From positions 35,636-99,635 of the forward strand of contig CALTUD010000012.1 of the NCBI GenBank assembly GCA_943912335.1: a stretch of DNA of 64,000 bases. The letters are read 5' to 3'. Positions within the stretch are counted from its first letter, which is position 1; each line of letters starts with the position of its first letter. The translations under genes were made by a program, and so were the position numbers. Source of the stretch: an uncultured Acetobacteraceae bacterium. GTDB lineage: Bacteria; Pseudomonadota; Alphaproteobacteria; Acetobacterales; Acetobacteraceae. Of the stretch, positions 7,853-16,297 are shown in pieces. The notes beneath the pieces are model-generated. The model did no database searches. It saw nothing but the letters and a program-made list of their open reading frames with translations, and was not told the origin of the DNA.

Positions 7853-8020
7853 TCAGCTTTGTCGCAAACGTTCGAGTTCGCGTTTGACGCGGAGCTTCTC
7901 GAGCTTGATCTGGTTCAGCATCGCCTGATTGGGCATGGGGCGTGTGTCTTCGTCGTGCAGACGGGCATCGAGCGAAGCGTGTCGGGTTTGCAGGCTGTCG
8001 ATCCGCGATTGCAGGCTCAT
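7853..8020 (-). CDS. Small DUF465 (YdcH family) protein
   Basis: A short gene of 55 codons, MSLQSRIDSLQTRHASLDAR and onward. It forms one helical hairpin with the family pattern R-I-x-x-L-x-x-R-H-x-x-L-D and a basic second helix (LNQIKLEKLRVKRELERLRQ). DUF465 proteins are common in alphaproteobacteria and have no assigned function. It is divergent from a second DUF465 gene 168 bases away. The coding call rests on family pattern, length and placement. Confidence 0.82.
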   Translation of the reverse strand: MSLQSRIDSLQTRHASLDARLHDEDTRPMPNQAMLNQIKLEKLRVKRELERLRQS

Positions 8021-8188
8021 GTGATGAACTCCTGTTTCGTGTGACGGAACGATGACACGCTAGACCCGCCTCGGTTCCACTGGCGAGTCCCAAAAGGGTG
8101 GCGACAGCACGAATGACGCAGCCGTAACCGGACGGACGTCCTTCGAACGGATGTGGAGCCGGATGCGGACGCGTGCTATGCGATTCCC

Positions 8189-8389
8189 ATGCTGATCGAC
8201 CGCGATACCCTGCTGCGCAGACTGCATGAACTTCGCAGCGAGCACCGCGATCTGGACACCGTGATCGGCCGTCTGGCGCCGCAGCCGATGGACCAGCTGC
8301 AATTGCAGCGGCTGAAGAAGCGGAAATTGCTGCTGAAGGACGAGATCGCGCTGCTGGAAAGCCGGCTGATCCCCGACAGCATCGCCTGA
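8189..8389 (+). CDS. Second small DUF465 (YdcH family) protein
   Basis: A 66-residue helical-hairpin protein containing LLRRLHELRSEHRDLDTVIG and LQLQRLKKRKLLLKDEIALL, the DUF465 signature. It lies 12 bases before purE and is probably co-transcribed with purEK. The start is uncertain. ATG at 8189 gives the normal family length, and an in-frame GTG at 8153 would add 12 residues. Neither has a clear ribosome binding site. No function is known. Confidence 0.82.
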   Translation: MLIDRDTLLRRLHELRSEHRDLDTVIGRLAPQPMDQLQLQRLKKRKLLLKDEIALLESRLIPDSIA

Positions 8390-8401
8390 GGACCACGAGA
8401 C

Positions 8402-8953
8402 ATGAGCGACATCGAGCTCGAGGCCGAGCCCGTCCTGCCCGAAACCGGAGAAACCGGATCGCCTCTGGTCGGGCTGATCATGGGGTCGCAATCCGACTGG
8501 GCGACCATGAGCCATGCGGCGTCGCATCTCGACACGCTGGGCATCCCCTACGAGACGCGCATCACCTCGGCGCATCGCACGCCGGACCGTTTGCGCGACT
8601 ATGCCGACAGCGCGCAGGGGCGCGGGATCAAAGTGATCATCGCCGGCGCCGGCGGCGCTGCGCATCTGCCCGGCATGTGCGCGGCCTGGACCACCCTGCC
8701 CGTTCTGGGCGTACCGGTGGAAAGCCACGCGCTCAAGGGCATGGATAGTCTGCTGTCCATCGTGCAGATGCCGGCCGGGATTCCCGTAGGCACGCTGGCG
8801 ATCGGCCGCGCCGGAGCGGTGAACGCGGCGCTTCTGGCGGCGTCGATCCTGTCTCTGGCCGATCCGGCTCTGCGCGCACGGCTGGAAGCGTGGCGCGCGT
8901 TGCAGACCGCCTCCGTGGCCGACGCGCCGTCGACGGACACGCCCGCTTCGTGA
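8402..8953 (+). CDS. purE: N5-carboxyaminoimidazole ribonucleotide mutase
   Basis: PurE (class I) converts N5-CAIR to CAIR in de novo purine synthesis and works directly after PurK. The protein has 183 residues. It shows the conserved GLIMGSQSDWATM loop, the ITSAHRTPDR active-site motif with the catalytic His, and AGAGGAAHLPGM. A 20-residue acidic N-terminal extension precedes the core and a short polar tail ends it. Its TGA overlaps the GTG start of purK by four bases, so the two are translationally coupled. Confidence 0.97.
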   Translation: MSDIELEAEPVLPETGETGSPLVGLIMGSQSDWATMSHAASHLDTLGIPYETRITSAHRTPDRLRDYADSAQGRGIKVIIAGAGGAAHLPGMCAAWTTLPVLGVPVESHALKGMDSLLSIVQMPAGIPVGTLAIGRAGAVNAALLAASILSLADPALRARLEAWRALQTASVADAPSTDTPAS

Positions 8954-10104
8954 GCGACGGCACTTTGCCCCCGGGCGGGGTGATCGGTATCGTCGGCGGC
9001 GGCCAGCTCGGCCGGATGTCGGCCATGGCCGCAGCCCGTCTGGGGTTCCGCACCAACATCCTGACCGACGATGCGGATGGCCCCGCCGCACAGGTGGCGA
9101 CGGCGGTGACGCTGGGCGCGCATGACGATCCGGCGGTGCTGCGCCGTTTCGCCGAGGCGGTGGATGTGGTGACGTTCGAGTTCGAGAACGTCAGCGCGGA
9201 CGGTCTGGAGTTGCTGGCCTCGCTGCGTCCCGTGCGTCCGTCCGGCGCCGTCCTGCGTACCAGCCAGGACCGTCTGGTGGAGAAGGCGTTTCTCGAAGGT
9301 GCCGGCGTGCCGGTGGCACCGTATAGCGCGGTGCATGATCGCGCAGCGCTGGAGGCGGCGGCGGAAACGCTCGGGTTTCCGTTCGTGTTGAAGACGACGC
9401 GGCTCGGTTATGACGGCAAGGGCCAGCGCCTGTTGCGCGACGCCTCCGAACTCGACGCGGCGTTCGAGACGCTGGCGCCGCATCCGCTGGTGGCGGAAGG
9501 CTTTGTGGATTTCAGCTGCGAGCTGAGCGTGATGGTGGCACGCAGCGTGGACGGCACCGTGCGCTGCTTCGATCCGGTGCAGAACATTCATCGCCATCAT
9601 ATTCTCGACCTGACCCTGGCGCCCGCGCCCGTCGGCGAGGCGGCATGCGACGAGGCGGTCGCGCTGGCGACACGGGTGGCGGAAGCGCTCGATCTGGTCG
9701 GGCTGATGGGGGTCGAGTTCTTTCTCGACCGCAAGGGGCGGCTGTTGGTGAACGAGATCGCGCCGCGACCGCATAATTCCGGGCACTGGACCATGGATGC
9801 CTGCCCGGTGGACCAGTTCGAGATGCATGTGCGGGCCGTCGCCGGACTGCCGCTCCCGCCGGCCGGGCGCCATTCGGACGCGGTGATGCGCAATCTGGTC
9901 GGACCGGAGGACATGGCGCTGTGGCCGGAAATCCTGGCGACGCCGGGCCTGCTGCCGCATCTCTACGGCAAGGCGGAGGCGCGTCCGGGCCGGAAAATGG
10001 GGCATGTGAACCGGCTGTTCCCGAAGGGCGGGTTGCCGGGGGCGTTCGGGGTCATGGATGCGCTGGGGGTGTTGGCGCGGGTGGAGGAGGATGTTCTTTC
10101 TTGA
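8950..10104 (+). CDS. purK: N5-carboxyaminoimidazole ribonucleotide synthase
   Basis: An ATP-grasp enzyme that carboxylates AIR to N5-CAIR using bicarbonate and ATP. The protein has 384 residues. The N-terminal domain contains GGVIGIVGGGQLGRMSAMAA. The grasp domain contains FVLKTTRLGYDGKGQ and the metal-binding NEIAPRPHNSGHWT. The GTG at 8950 overlaps the purE stop (GTGA) and fits the family start. Upstream in-frame codons would read through purE. The stop codon lies inside a perfect 10-bp palindrome (10093-10114). Confidence 0.96.
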   Translation: MSDGTLPPGGVIGIVGGGQLGRMSAMAAARLGFRTNILTDDADGPAAQVATAVTLGAHDDPAVLRRFAEAVDVVTFEFENVSADGLELLASLRPVRPSGAVLRTSQDRLVEKAFLEGAGVPVAPYSAVHDRAALEAAAETLGFPFVLKTTRLGYDGKGQRLLRDASELDAAFETLAPHPLVAEGFVDFSCELSVMVARSVDGTVRCFDPVQNIHRHHILDLTLAPAPVGEAACDEAVALATRVAEALDLVGLMGVEFFLDRKGRLLVNEIAPRPHNSGHWTMDACPVDQFEMHVRAVAGLPLPPAGRHSDAVMRNLVGPEDMALWPEILATPGLLPHLYGKAEARPGRKMGHVNRLFPKGGLPGAFGVMDALGVLARVEEDVLS

Positions 10105-10114
10105 AAGAAAGAAC
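10093..10114. repeat. Perfect palindrome across the purK stop codon
   Basis: GTTCTTTCTT and AAGAAAGAAC (10 bp) are separated by two bases, and the purK TGA lies at the centre. The composition is unusually A/T-rich for this genome. It may form a weak terminator or be one half of an extragenic repeat together with the palindrome at 10184-10207. Confidence 0.6.
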
Positions 10115-10183
10115 CAAAGAACTTCTATCCGTTTAATTCGTCTATAAACACGGCATACCGTCAAACAACCAAAAGTCTTTTTG

Positions 10184-10207
10184 CTTCTTTTTCTTCAGAA
10201 AAAGAAG
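10184..10207. repeat. Second A/T-rich palindrome between purK and radC
   Basis: CTTCTTTTT (10184-10192), loop CTTCAG, AAAAAGAAG (10199-10207). With the palindrome at 10093-10114 it bounds an A/T-rich island of about 115 bases between convergent genes, flanked by T and A runs. A bidirectional terminator and a dispersed extragenic palindrome are both possible. Confidence 0.6.
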
Positions 10208-10222
10208 ATTGTTGTTCCTTTC

Positions 10223-10987
10223 TTATACTCCGACCTCGATCAGCTTCTCCTCCCGAAAACTGGTCCAGCGCCCGTTGCCGATGATCAGATGATCGCGCAC
10301 GGACACGCGCAGCACGGCGCAGGCGGCGACGACCTGTTTGGTCATCTCCAGATCCTCGCGCGAGGGCGTCGGATCGCCGCTCGGATGGTTGTGCACCAGC
10401 ACCAGGGCCGCGGCACGGAGTTCGAGCGCGCGTCGGGCGACCTCGCGCGGATAGACCGGGGTGTGGTTGACGGTACCGCGCGCCTGCGCCTCGTCGGCGA
10501 GCAGCCGGTCCTCTGCATCAAGGAACAGGATGCGGAACTGCTCGATGCGCTCCCGGGCCAGAACCGCGGTCAGGTAGTCCATCAAGGCGGCCGGATCGTT
10601 CAGAACCGGGGTTCCGTCCATGCGCGAGCGAGCCAGGCGCAAGGCAGCCTCGTGCAGAAGCTTGATCCCGGACAGGCAATGCGGGCCGAAACCCTGCATG
10701 CCGCGCAGCTCCTGCAACGGCGCCGCAAGCAGACCGGCGAAGGAGCCGAACCGGGCCAGGGCCTGTTCGGCGAGACGGCTGGTATCACCGGCGGAGGGCA
10801 TCAGCATCCGCAGGAAGCGGGTCAGCAGGACGAGATCAGTTTCGGGTTCCACCGGGACGGAGACGGCAGGCGACAGGCCGGACAGACCGGCATCGCGCAG
10901 GCGCCGCTCCAGCGTATCCAGCGCCGCGAGCGCATCCGGCCCGGGCGGCAGCTTCGTCGCGAGACCCGCATCGGCGAAACCGCTCAT
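10223..10987 (-). CDS. radC: RadC family protein with intact JAMM metal motif
   Basis: A 254-residue protein (from the ATG at 10987) of the RadC/UPF0758 family. The C-terminal JAB/MPN domain keeps the full metalloprotease-like signature HNHPSGDPTPSREDL (residues 199-213). The middle has a helix-hairpin-helix-like LRGMQGFGPHCLSGIKL. The usual N-terminal GHRxRLRxR motif of RadC is missing and is replaced by an Ala/Leu-rich stretch. An alternative ATG at 11014 would add nine residues. The name dates from a radiation phenotype later attributed elsewhere, and the cellular role is unknown. A second radC-like gene lies 0.85 kb away with the opposite pattern of loss. Confidence 0.88.
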   Translation of the reverse strand: MSGFADAGLATKLPPGPDALAALDTLERRLRDAGLSGLSPAVSVPVEPETDLVLLTRFLRMLMPSAGDTSRLAEQALARFGSFAGLLAAPLQELRGMQGFGPHCLSGIKLLHEAALRLARSRMDGTPVLNDPAALMDYLTAVLARERIEQFRILFLDAEDRLLADEAQARGTVNHTPVYPREVARRALELRAAALVLVHNHPSGDPTPSREDLEMTKQVVAACAVLRVSVRDHLIIGNGRWTSFREEKLIEVGV

Positions 10988-11166
10988 GATCGCATCCCTC
11001 GCCTGTTTCGCCATGCTGCCTTGCAGCGAACACCGCCCTGTTGCCCTGCTCGCGCGCATGGACGGGCCGGAACGGAGCGTTCATGCTCGCCGGACTGGCC
11101 GTTCCGGCCGTTCTGGAGTGTCGCGCCGAAACCTTGACGGGTGGTGAAGCGGCCGATGGAGTTCGC

Positions 11167-11865
11167 ATGCCCCACCCCGCCGCGCCCGCCGTTCTGCTCG
11201 ATCTCGACGGCACGCTGATCGCTTCCTATGACGGCATCGTGTCCGGCCTGCAGCGCGGCATGGCCGATCTCGGCCATACCTTGCCGCCGGACGAGAAGCT
11301 CGATTGGGTGATCGGCCCGCCGCTGCACGACAGCCTGCTGAAGCTTCTGCGTGACCGCGGCGACGACCGGGTCGATCTGGCGGTGGAGCGCTACCGGCAC
11401 CATTACGAAATCGGCGGCGCCATGTTCGAAAGCCCGGCCTTTCCGGGCATCGAGACGGCACTGGAGCAGCTTCACGGAGCGGGCTACCGACTGATCCTGG
11501 CGACCTCGAAGCCGCGCCACATGGCGTTGCAGATCCTGGAGCGGAAGAACTTCACCCGGTTCTTTTCCGCCTTCTACGGCGCCAATCCCGACGATAGCGG
11601 CGCGGAAAAGCCCGAGCTGATCGCGCGTCTGATCCGCGAGCAGCATGTCGATCCCCGTCACGCCGTGATGGTCGGCGACCGGCGCTACGACATTAACGGC
11701 GCGCATGCCAACGGCGTTCGGGCACTGGGCGTTCTGTGGGGCTATGGCGGGCGTGCCGAGCTGGAGCAGGCCGGTGCCGACGCCCTGGTGGAGCGGACGG
11801 ACGAGCTGGTCGCCGCGATCGAGCTGTCCCTGCATGCTAGAGCAGACTCTTCTGCCGCAGACTGA
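11167..11865 (+). CDS. HAD-superfamily hydrolase, phosphoglycolate phosphatase-like
   Basis: A 232-residue cytoplasmic phosphatase of HAD subfamily I. Motif I is LLDLDGTLIAS (nucleophile and acid Asp). Motif II is LILATSKPRHM. Motif III Lys is in DSGAEKPELI, and motif IV is VMVGDRRYDINGA. The alpha-helical cap between motifs I and II is type 1, as in Gph and 5'-nucleotidase-like enzymes. The true substrate cannot be told from sequence. The ATG at 11167 is chosen because it starts just before motif I. The 3' end overlaps the convergent radC-like gene by 29 bases. It sits between two radC paralogues. Confidence 0.85.
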   Translation: MPHPAAPAVLLDLDGTLIASYDGIVSGLQRGMADLGHTLPPDEKLDWVIGPPLHDSLLKLLRDRGDDRVDLAVERYRHHYEIGGAMFESPAFPGIETALEQLHGAGYRLILATSKPRHMALQILERKNFTRFFSAFYGANPDDSGAEKPELIARLIREQHVDPRHAVMVGDRRYDINGAHANGVRALGVLWGYGGRAELEQAGADALVERTDELVAAIELSLHARADSSAAD

Positions 11866-12538
11866 TCCAGTTCGCCCCGCCGACCAGCATGTGGTCGTGC
11901 AGAACGATGTTCAGCGGGGCGATGGCGCGGCCGAGTGCGGTGGCGAGAACGGCCTCCTTCTTCGGCAGCGCCTTGTCCACCGGGCCCGGCGGCAGAACGC
12001 GCACCAGCACCAGGGCGGTTGCGTGCAGGAACAAGGCCCGCGCCGCCAGGACGTGCGACAGCTCCTCCGGCTCACCCAGGAGCGGCTCGTCGGACAGCAG
12101 GCGATTGCGGTTGTCGAGCAGCAGCATGCGCAGCTGGCCGGGCACCGCGCCCTGGAGCGCCGTGTCGAAATAGGCCAGCAGGCGATCCCAGTTGTTGAGC
12201 ACCGGACGGGCGCGGTCCTCGGCCAGGGACAGGCGCGACACGGCTTCGCGGGGCATGCCGAGCACCGCCACGGCGTCGGGCCCGAGGCGGCCACGGACGG
12301 CCAGAATTTCCGGGTCTGCCGACAGAACGGCGGCGAGACCGCCGAAGCGGTTGATGAGATCCTTGGCCAGCGGCTTGGTGTCGCGACGCGGAATGCCCCA
12401 GAAGAGCAGCATCTCCAGGATCTCGTAATCGGCCAGGGCCGAGGCTCCCCGCGACAGCAGACGTTCGCGCATACGGGCGCGATGACCCTGTGGACCCGTG
12501 GAGCTGAAAGCCGGCCGAACGGCCGTGGAACCCGACAA
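11837..12538 (-). CDS. RadC-like protein lacking the JAMM metal site
   Basis: A 233-residue RadC homologue. The N-terminus is canonical (GHRARMRERLLSRGASALAD, then YEILEMLLFWGIPRRDTKPL), and the remaining fold, including the C-terminal LHDHMLVGGANWISL, is recognisable. Where RadC proteins have HNHPSGDPxPSxxD, this one reads LVRVLPPGPVDKALPKKEAV, so every metal ligand is gone. It is therefore probably a pseudo-enzyme. The frame is intact with no internal stop, so it is not an obvious pseudogene. It is divergent from uvrD. Confidence 0.85.
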   Translation of the reverse strand: MSGSTAVRPAFSSTGPQGHRARMRERLLSRGASALADYEILEMLLFWGIPRRDTKPLAKDLINRFGGLAAVLSADPEILAVRGRLGPDAVAVLGMPREAVSRLSLAEDRARPVLNNWDRLLAYFDTALQGAVPGQLRMLLLDNRNRLLSDEPLLGEPEELSHVLAARALFLHATALVLVRVLPPGPVDKALPKKEAVLATALGRAIAPLNIVLHDHMLVGGANWISLRQKSLL

Positions 12539-12650
12539 GATGCGTCACCGCTGCGTTGCTAACGGAACGTTAGATCGAATGGCGACGGGAGGAAACAGTT
12601 TTCCCGGTTCCATTGAGCCACACGGAGGCCCGAACTAGATTGTGCCCGGC

Positions 12651-14879
12651 ATGGACACCTATCTCGATCGGTTGAATCCCGAACAGCGGCTGGCGGTGGA
12701 AACCGTGGACGGACCGCTTCTGGTGCTGGCGGGCGCCGGCACCGGCAAGACCCGCGTTCTGACCACGCGCTTCGCGCATATCCTGCTCAGCGGCCGTGCC
12801 TCGCCGGGCCAGGTTCTGGCCGTGACCTTCACCAACAAGGCGGCGCGCGAGATGCGCGAGCGGGTGTCGGTGCTGCTGGGACGTCCGGCGGAGGGTCTCT
12901 GGCTAGGCACGTTCCATGCGCTCTGCGCGCGCATGCTGCGCCGCCACGCCGAATATGTGGGTCTGAGCTCCAACTTCACCATCCTCGATACGGACGATCA
13001 GCTGCGCCTGCTCAAGCAGGTGATGGAGTTGCACCGGATCGACACCAAACGCTGGCCGGCGCCCGGGCTGATGGGGGCGATCCAGCGCTGGAAGGATCGC
13101 GGGCTAACCCCGGAGCGCGTGACGCCCGCGGAGGATACCGAATTCGCCGGCGGCAAGGCGCGGCTCGTCTACGGCGACTATCAGCGTCGTCTGGCCGAAT
13201 TGAACGCCGCCGATTTCGGCGATCTGATGCTGCACATGGTGGAGATCCTGCGCACGCGGCCGGATGTTCTGGCGCAGTACCACCGCTTCTTCCGCTACAT
13301 GCTGGTGGACGAATACCAGGACACCAACACGGTGCAGTATCTGTGGCTGCGCCTTCTGGCGCAAAGGCCGGATGGCAGCGCCAATATCTGCTGCGTCGGC
13401 GACGACGACCAGTCGATCTATTCCTGGCGCGGCGCCGAAGTGGAGAACATCCTGCGCTTCGAGAAGGATTTCCCCGGCGCCACGCTGGTGAAACTGGAAA
13501 GCAATTATCGCTCCACCGCACCGATCCTGGCCGCCGCCTCCGGCCTGATCGCGCACAACGATGGCAGGCTCGGCAAGACCCTGCGCCCTGGCCGCAACGA
13601 TGCCGAGGGCGAGAAGGTGATCGTGGCGAGCGTGTGGGATTCCGACGAGGAAGCCCGCATGGTCGGCGAGCGCATCGAGCAGCTGCAGCGCGACAAACAC
13701 TCCTTGTCGGAGATGGCGATCCTGGTGCGCGCCGGCTTCCAGACCCGCGCCTTCGAGGAGCGGCTGATCACGCTGGGCATTGCCTATCGCGTGGTGGGGG
13801 GCTTGCGCTTCTACGAGCGGCAGGAGATCCGGGACGCGATCGCCTACATGCGCGTTCTGAACCAGCCTTCCGACGATCTCGCCTTCGAACGCATCATCAA
13901 CGTTCCGCGTCGCGGCGTCGGCGATGTCGCCTTGTCCTCGCTGCATACTCTGGCACGCGAGGAGCGGATGCCGCTGACGATGGCGGTGCTGCGCAAGCTG
14001 CAGGACGGTTCGTTGAAGGGCCGCGTGCGCGAGCAGCTCTCCGCGCTGATGGACACGCTGGCGCGCGGCCGCGAGATGCTGGCGCGCGCGACGACGGAGG
14101 ATCTCGGACCGGCGCATATCGCCGTGGTCGAGATGCTGCTGGAAGACAGCGGCTACGTGGAGATGTGGAAGAAGGACAAATCGCCGGATGCGCCGACCCG
14201 TCTCGACAATCTGAAGGAGCTGGTGCGCGCGCTGGTGGATTTCGAAACCCTGGGCGGGTTTCTCGAACACGTCTCGCTGGTGATGGAGAACGACGAGAAT
14301 GCCGGCGCCGAACGCGTGAACCTGATGACGCTACACGGCGCAAAGGGTCTCGAATTCGACAGCGTGTTCCTGCCCGGCTGGGAAGAAGGCGTGTTTCCAT
14401 CACAGCGCACGCTGGACGAAGGCGGCGAGAAGGGTCTGGAGGAGGAGCGCAGGCTGGCCTATGTCGGCATCACCCGTGCCCGAAAGCGCGCGCTGATCAG
14501 CCATGCCGCCAATCGCCGCATCTATGCCAACTGGCAAAGCTCGATCCCGAGCCGCTTCATCGACGAACTGCCGCCGGAGCATGTGGAGCAGATGGGCTCT
14601 GCTTCCCTGGCCCGGGAGCAGATGCGCAACGCACCGCCAGTGTTCAGCGGCCAGTTCCCGCTCACGGCGCGCCGGCCGCGCACGGTGGAGGCCTGGGAGC
14701 AGCCGGCCAGACCGAAGCGGGAGGGCGGCATTGCGCCGGGCACGCGGGTGTTCCACCAGAAATTCGGCTACGGGATCGTCGAAAGTGCGGAGGACGGCAA
14801 GCTGGACGTCCGGTTCGAGAAGGCGGGGTTCAAGCGCGTGCTGGATAATTTCGTGGAACCTGCGGGAGCCGTTTCGTGA
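12651..14879 (+). CDS. uvrD: ATP-dependent 3'-5' DNA helicase UvrD/PcrA
   Basis: A superfamily 1A helicase of about 742 residues that acts in nucleotide excision and mismatch repair. Visible motifs are Walker A VLAGAGTGKTRVLT, AVTFTNKAAREMRER, Walker B MLVDEYQDTN, GDDDQSIYSWRGA, LESNYRS, VNLMTLHGAKGLEF and AYVGITRARK. The C-terminal Tudor-like tail GTRVFHQKFGYGIV is the RNA-polymerase-binding module of PcrA/UvrD. A GTG at 12642 is an alternative start three codons upstream. Its stop overlaps the GTG start of prmA. Confidence 0.97.
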   Translation: MDTYLDRLNPEQRLAVETVDGPLLVLAGAGTGKTRVLTTRFAHILLSGRASPGQVLAVTFTNKAAREMRERVSVLLGRPAEGLWLGTFHALCARMLRRHAEYVGLSSNFTILDTDDQLRLLKQVMELHRIDTKRWPAPGLMGAIQRWKDRGLTPERVTPAEDTEFAGGKARLVYGDYQRRLAELNAADFGDLMLHMVEILRTRPDVLAQYHRFFRYMLVDEYQDTNTVQYLWLRLLAQRPDGSANICCVGDDDQSIYSWRGAEVENILRFEKDFPGATLVKLESNYRSTAPILAAASGLIAHNDGRLGKTLRPGRNDAEGEKVIVASVWDSDEEARMVGERIEQLQRDKHSLSEMAILVRAGFQTRAFEERLITLGIAYRVVGGLRFYERQEIRDAIAYMRVLNQPSDDLAFERIINVPRRGVGDVALSSLHTLAREERMPLTMAVLRKLQDGSLKGRVREQLSALMDTLARGREMLARATTEDLGPAHIAVVEMLLEDSGYVEMWKKDKSPDAPTRLDNLKELVRALVDFETLGGFLEHVSLVMENDENAGAERVNLMTLHGAKGLEFDSVFLPGWEEGVFPSQRTLDEGGEKGLEEERRLAYVGITRARKRALISHAANRRIYANWQSSIPSRFIDELPPEHVEQMGSASLAREQMRNAPPVFSGQFPLTARRPRTVEAWEQPARPKREGGIAPGTRVFHQKFGYGIVESAEDGKLDVRFEKAGFKRVLDNFVEPAGAVS

Positions 14880-15778
14880 ACAGCATCGTCCGCCGCCACG
14901 CCACGGCGCTGGAAACCATCCATGTCACCGTTCCGGACGAGGCGGTGGAGGCCTACGAGAACGCCCTGTCCAGCGTGTGCACCACGGTCGGCATCTTCGA
15001 AGCGGACGACACGCAGACCGTGTGGCGCATCGAGGGCGTGAAGGATGTCGGCACGGGCGAGGACATTCTCGAGACGGCTCTGGCTCTGGCGGCGGCGGCG
15101 ACCGGGATCGCAGCGCCTCTGGAGCGCGCGCATACCGAGACCGAAGGCTGGCTCGCCCGCACCTATGAGAGCTTTCCCGAGCAGCAGGTCGGGCGCCGTT
15201 TCGCCATTCGCGGCACGCATCTGGCCGAAACGACGCCGGGTCCGCGCATCACGCTGACGCTCGATGCCGGCATCGCCTTCGGCTCTGGCGAGCACGGCTC
15301 CACACGCGGTTGCCTGCGCGCTCTGGAACTGGTCGCCTACCGCAAGCCGCGTCGCATTCTCGATCTGGGCACCGGCTCCGGCATCCTAGCGATGGCGGCG
15401 GCGAGCCTGCTGAACAAGCGCGTCCTGGCAGTGGATATCGAGCCGTGGTCGGTGCGCGTGGCGGCGCAGAACGCGGCCCTGAACGGTCTGCGCAACCGGC
15501 TCGATTGCCGCTACGGCAATGGCTGGCGCACGGCGGCGATCCGTCGCGGCGGCCCCTACGATCTCGTCTTCGCCAACATCCTGGCACGCCCGCTTTGCAC
15601 CATGGCGAAATCGCTCGGCGCCAAGCTGGCGCCCGGCGGCACGGTGATCCTGGCCGGCCTGCTCGACACCCAGGCGCGCATGGTCCTGGCGGCGCATCAG
15701 CGGCAAGGTCTGGTGCTGGAACGCAAGCTGGTCGAAGGCTACTGGGCCACGTTGATCCTGCGCCGGCCGGCACGGTGA
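14876..15778 (+). CDS. prmA: Ribosomal protein L11 methyltransferase
   Basis: PrmA trimethylates ribosomal protein L11. The protein has 300 residues. The N-terminal substrate-recognition domain (about 1-100) is followed by a class I SAM domain with AFGSGEHGSTRGCL, motif I ILDLGTGSGILAMAA, and DLVFANILARPL. Translation starts at a GTG that overlaps the uvrD stop (GTGA), and the stop TGA shares a base with the ATG of the following acetyltransferase gene. The three genes therefore form a tightly coupled unit. Confidence 0.95.
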   Translation: MNSIVRRHATALETIHVTVPDEAVEAYENALSSVCTTVGIFEADDTQTVWRIEGVKDVGTGEDILETALALAAAATGIAAPLERAHTETEGWLARTYESFPEQQVGRRFAIRGTHLAETTPGPRITLTLDAGIAFGSGEHGSTRGCLRALELVAYRKPRRILDLGTGSGILAMAAASLLNKRVLAVDIEPWSVRVAAQNAALNGLRNRLDCRYGNGWRTAAIRRGGPYDLVFANILARPLCTMAKSLGAKLAPGGTVILAGLLDTQARMVLAAHQRQGLVLERKLVEGYWATLILRRPAR

Positions 15779-16278
15779 TGGGCGCCGCGATGATCCGGGA
15801 TGCGGTCGATGCCGATCTTCCGACGATCGTCGCGATCACCAATCATGAGATCCTGACCGGCCTGGCGCTGTGGAACGATACGCCGGTGACGATCGAGAAC
15901 CGCACCACATGGCTGCGCGAGCGGCAGGCGGCAGGGTTTCCGGTTCTGGTAGCGGAGGCCGAAGGCGTCGCGGTCGGGTTCGGCTCCTACGGCCCGTTCC
16001 GGCCGCACGAAGGCTACCGGCACACGGTCGAACATTCCGTTTATGTGGAGACGTCCTTCCGGGGGCGCGGCTTCGGCGACGCGCTGCTTTCGGCGTTGAT
16101 GTCACATGCGGAAGCGGCAGGCATGCACGCGATGATCGGTGCGGTCGGCGCGGCCAATGCGGCGTCGATCGCCCTGCACGAACGTCACGGCTTCGCGGCC
16201 GCAGCACGCCTGCCGCAGGTGGGGCGCAAGTTCGACCAGTGGCACGATCTCGTTCTCATGCATCGGCTTCTTGGCTGA
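15778..16278 (+). CDS. GNAT N-acetyltransferase, PAT/MddA type
   Basis: A single-domain acetyltransferase of 166 residues. It closely follows the phosphinothricin / methionine-derivative acetyltransferase family: IRDAVDADLPTIVAITNHEI, YRHTVEHSVYVETSFRGRGF (acetyl-CoA loop RGRGFGD), GAVGAANAASIALHERHGF and a C-terminal KFDQWHDLVLM. The substrate may be a toxic amino-acid analogue such as methionine sulfoximine or phosphinothricin. That is inferred from the family. The ATG at 15778 overlaps the prmA stop by one base, and an internal ATG at 15790 is possible. Confidence 0.88.
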   Translation: MGAAMIRDAVDADLPTIVAITNHEILTGLALWNDTPVTIENRTTWLRERQAAGFPVLVAEAEGVAVGFGSYGPFRPHEGYRHTVEHSVYVETSFRGRGFGDALLSALMSHAEAAGMHAMIGAVGAANAASIALHERHGFAAAARLPQVGRKFDQWHDLVLMHRLLG

Positions 16279-16297
16279 TGGCGACCGGATATTTCGC

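Noticed and set aside
11837..12538. Metal-less radC copy as a pseudogene
   Set aside because: The frame is complete with a normal start and end and a conserved N-terminus, so it was kept as a coding gene.
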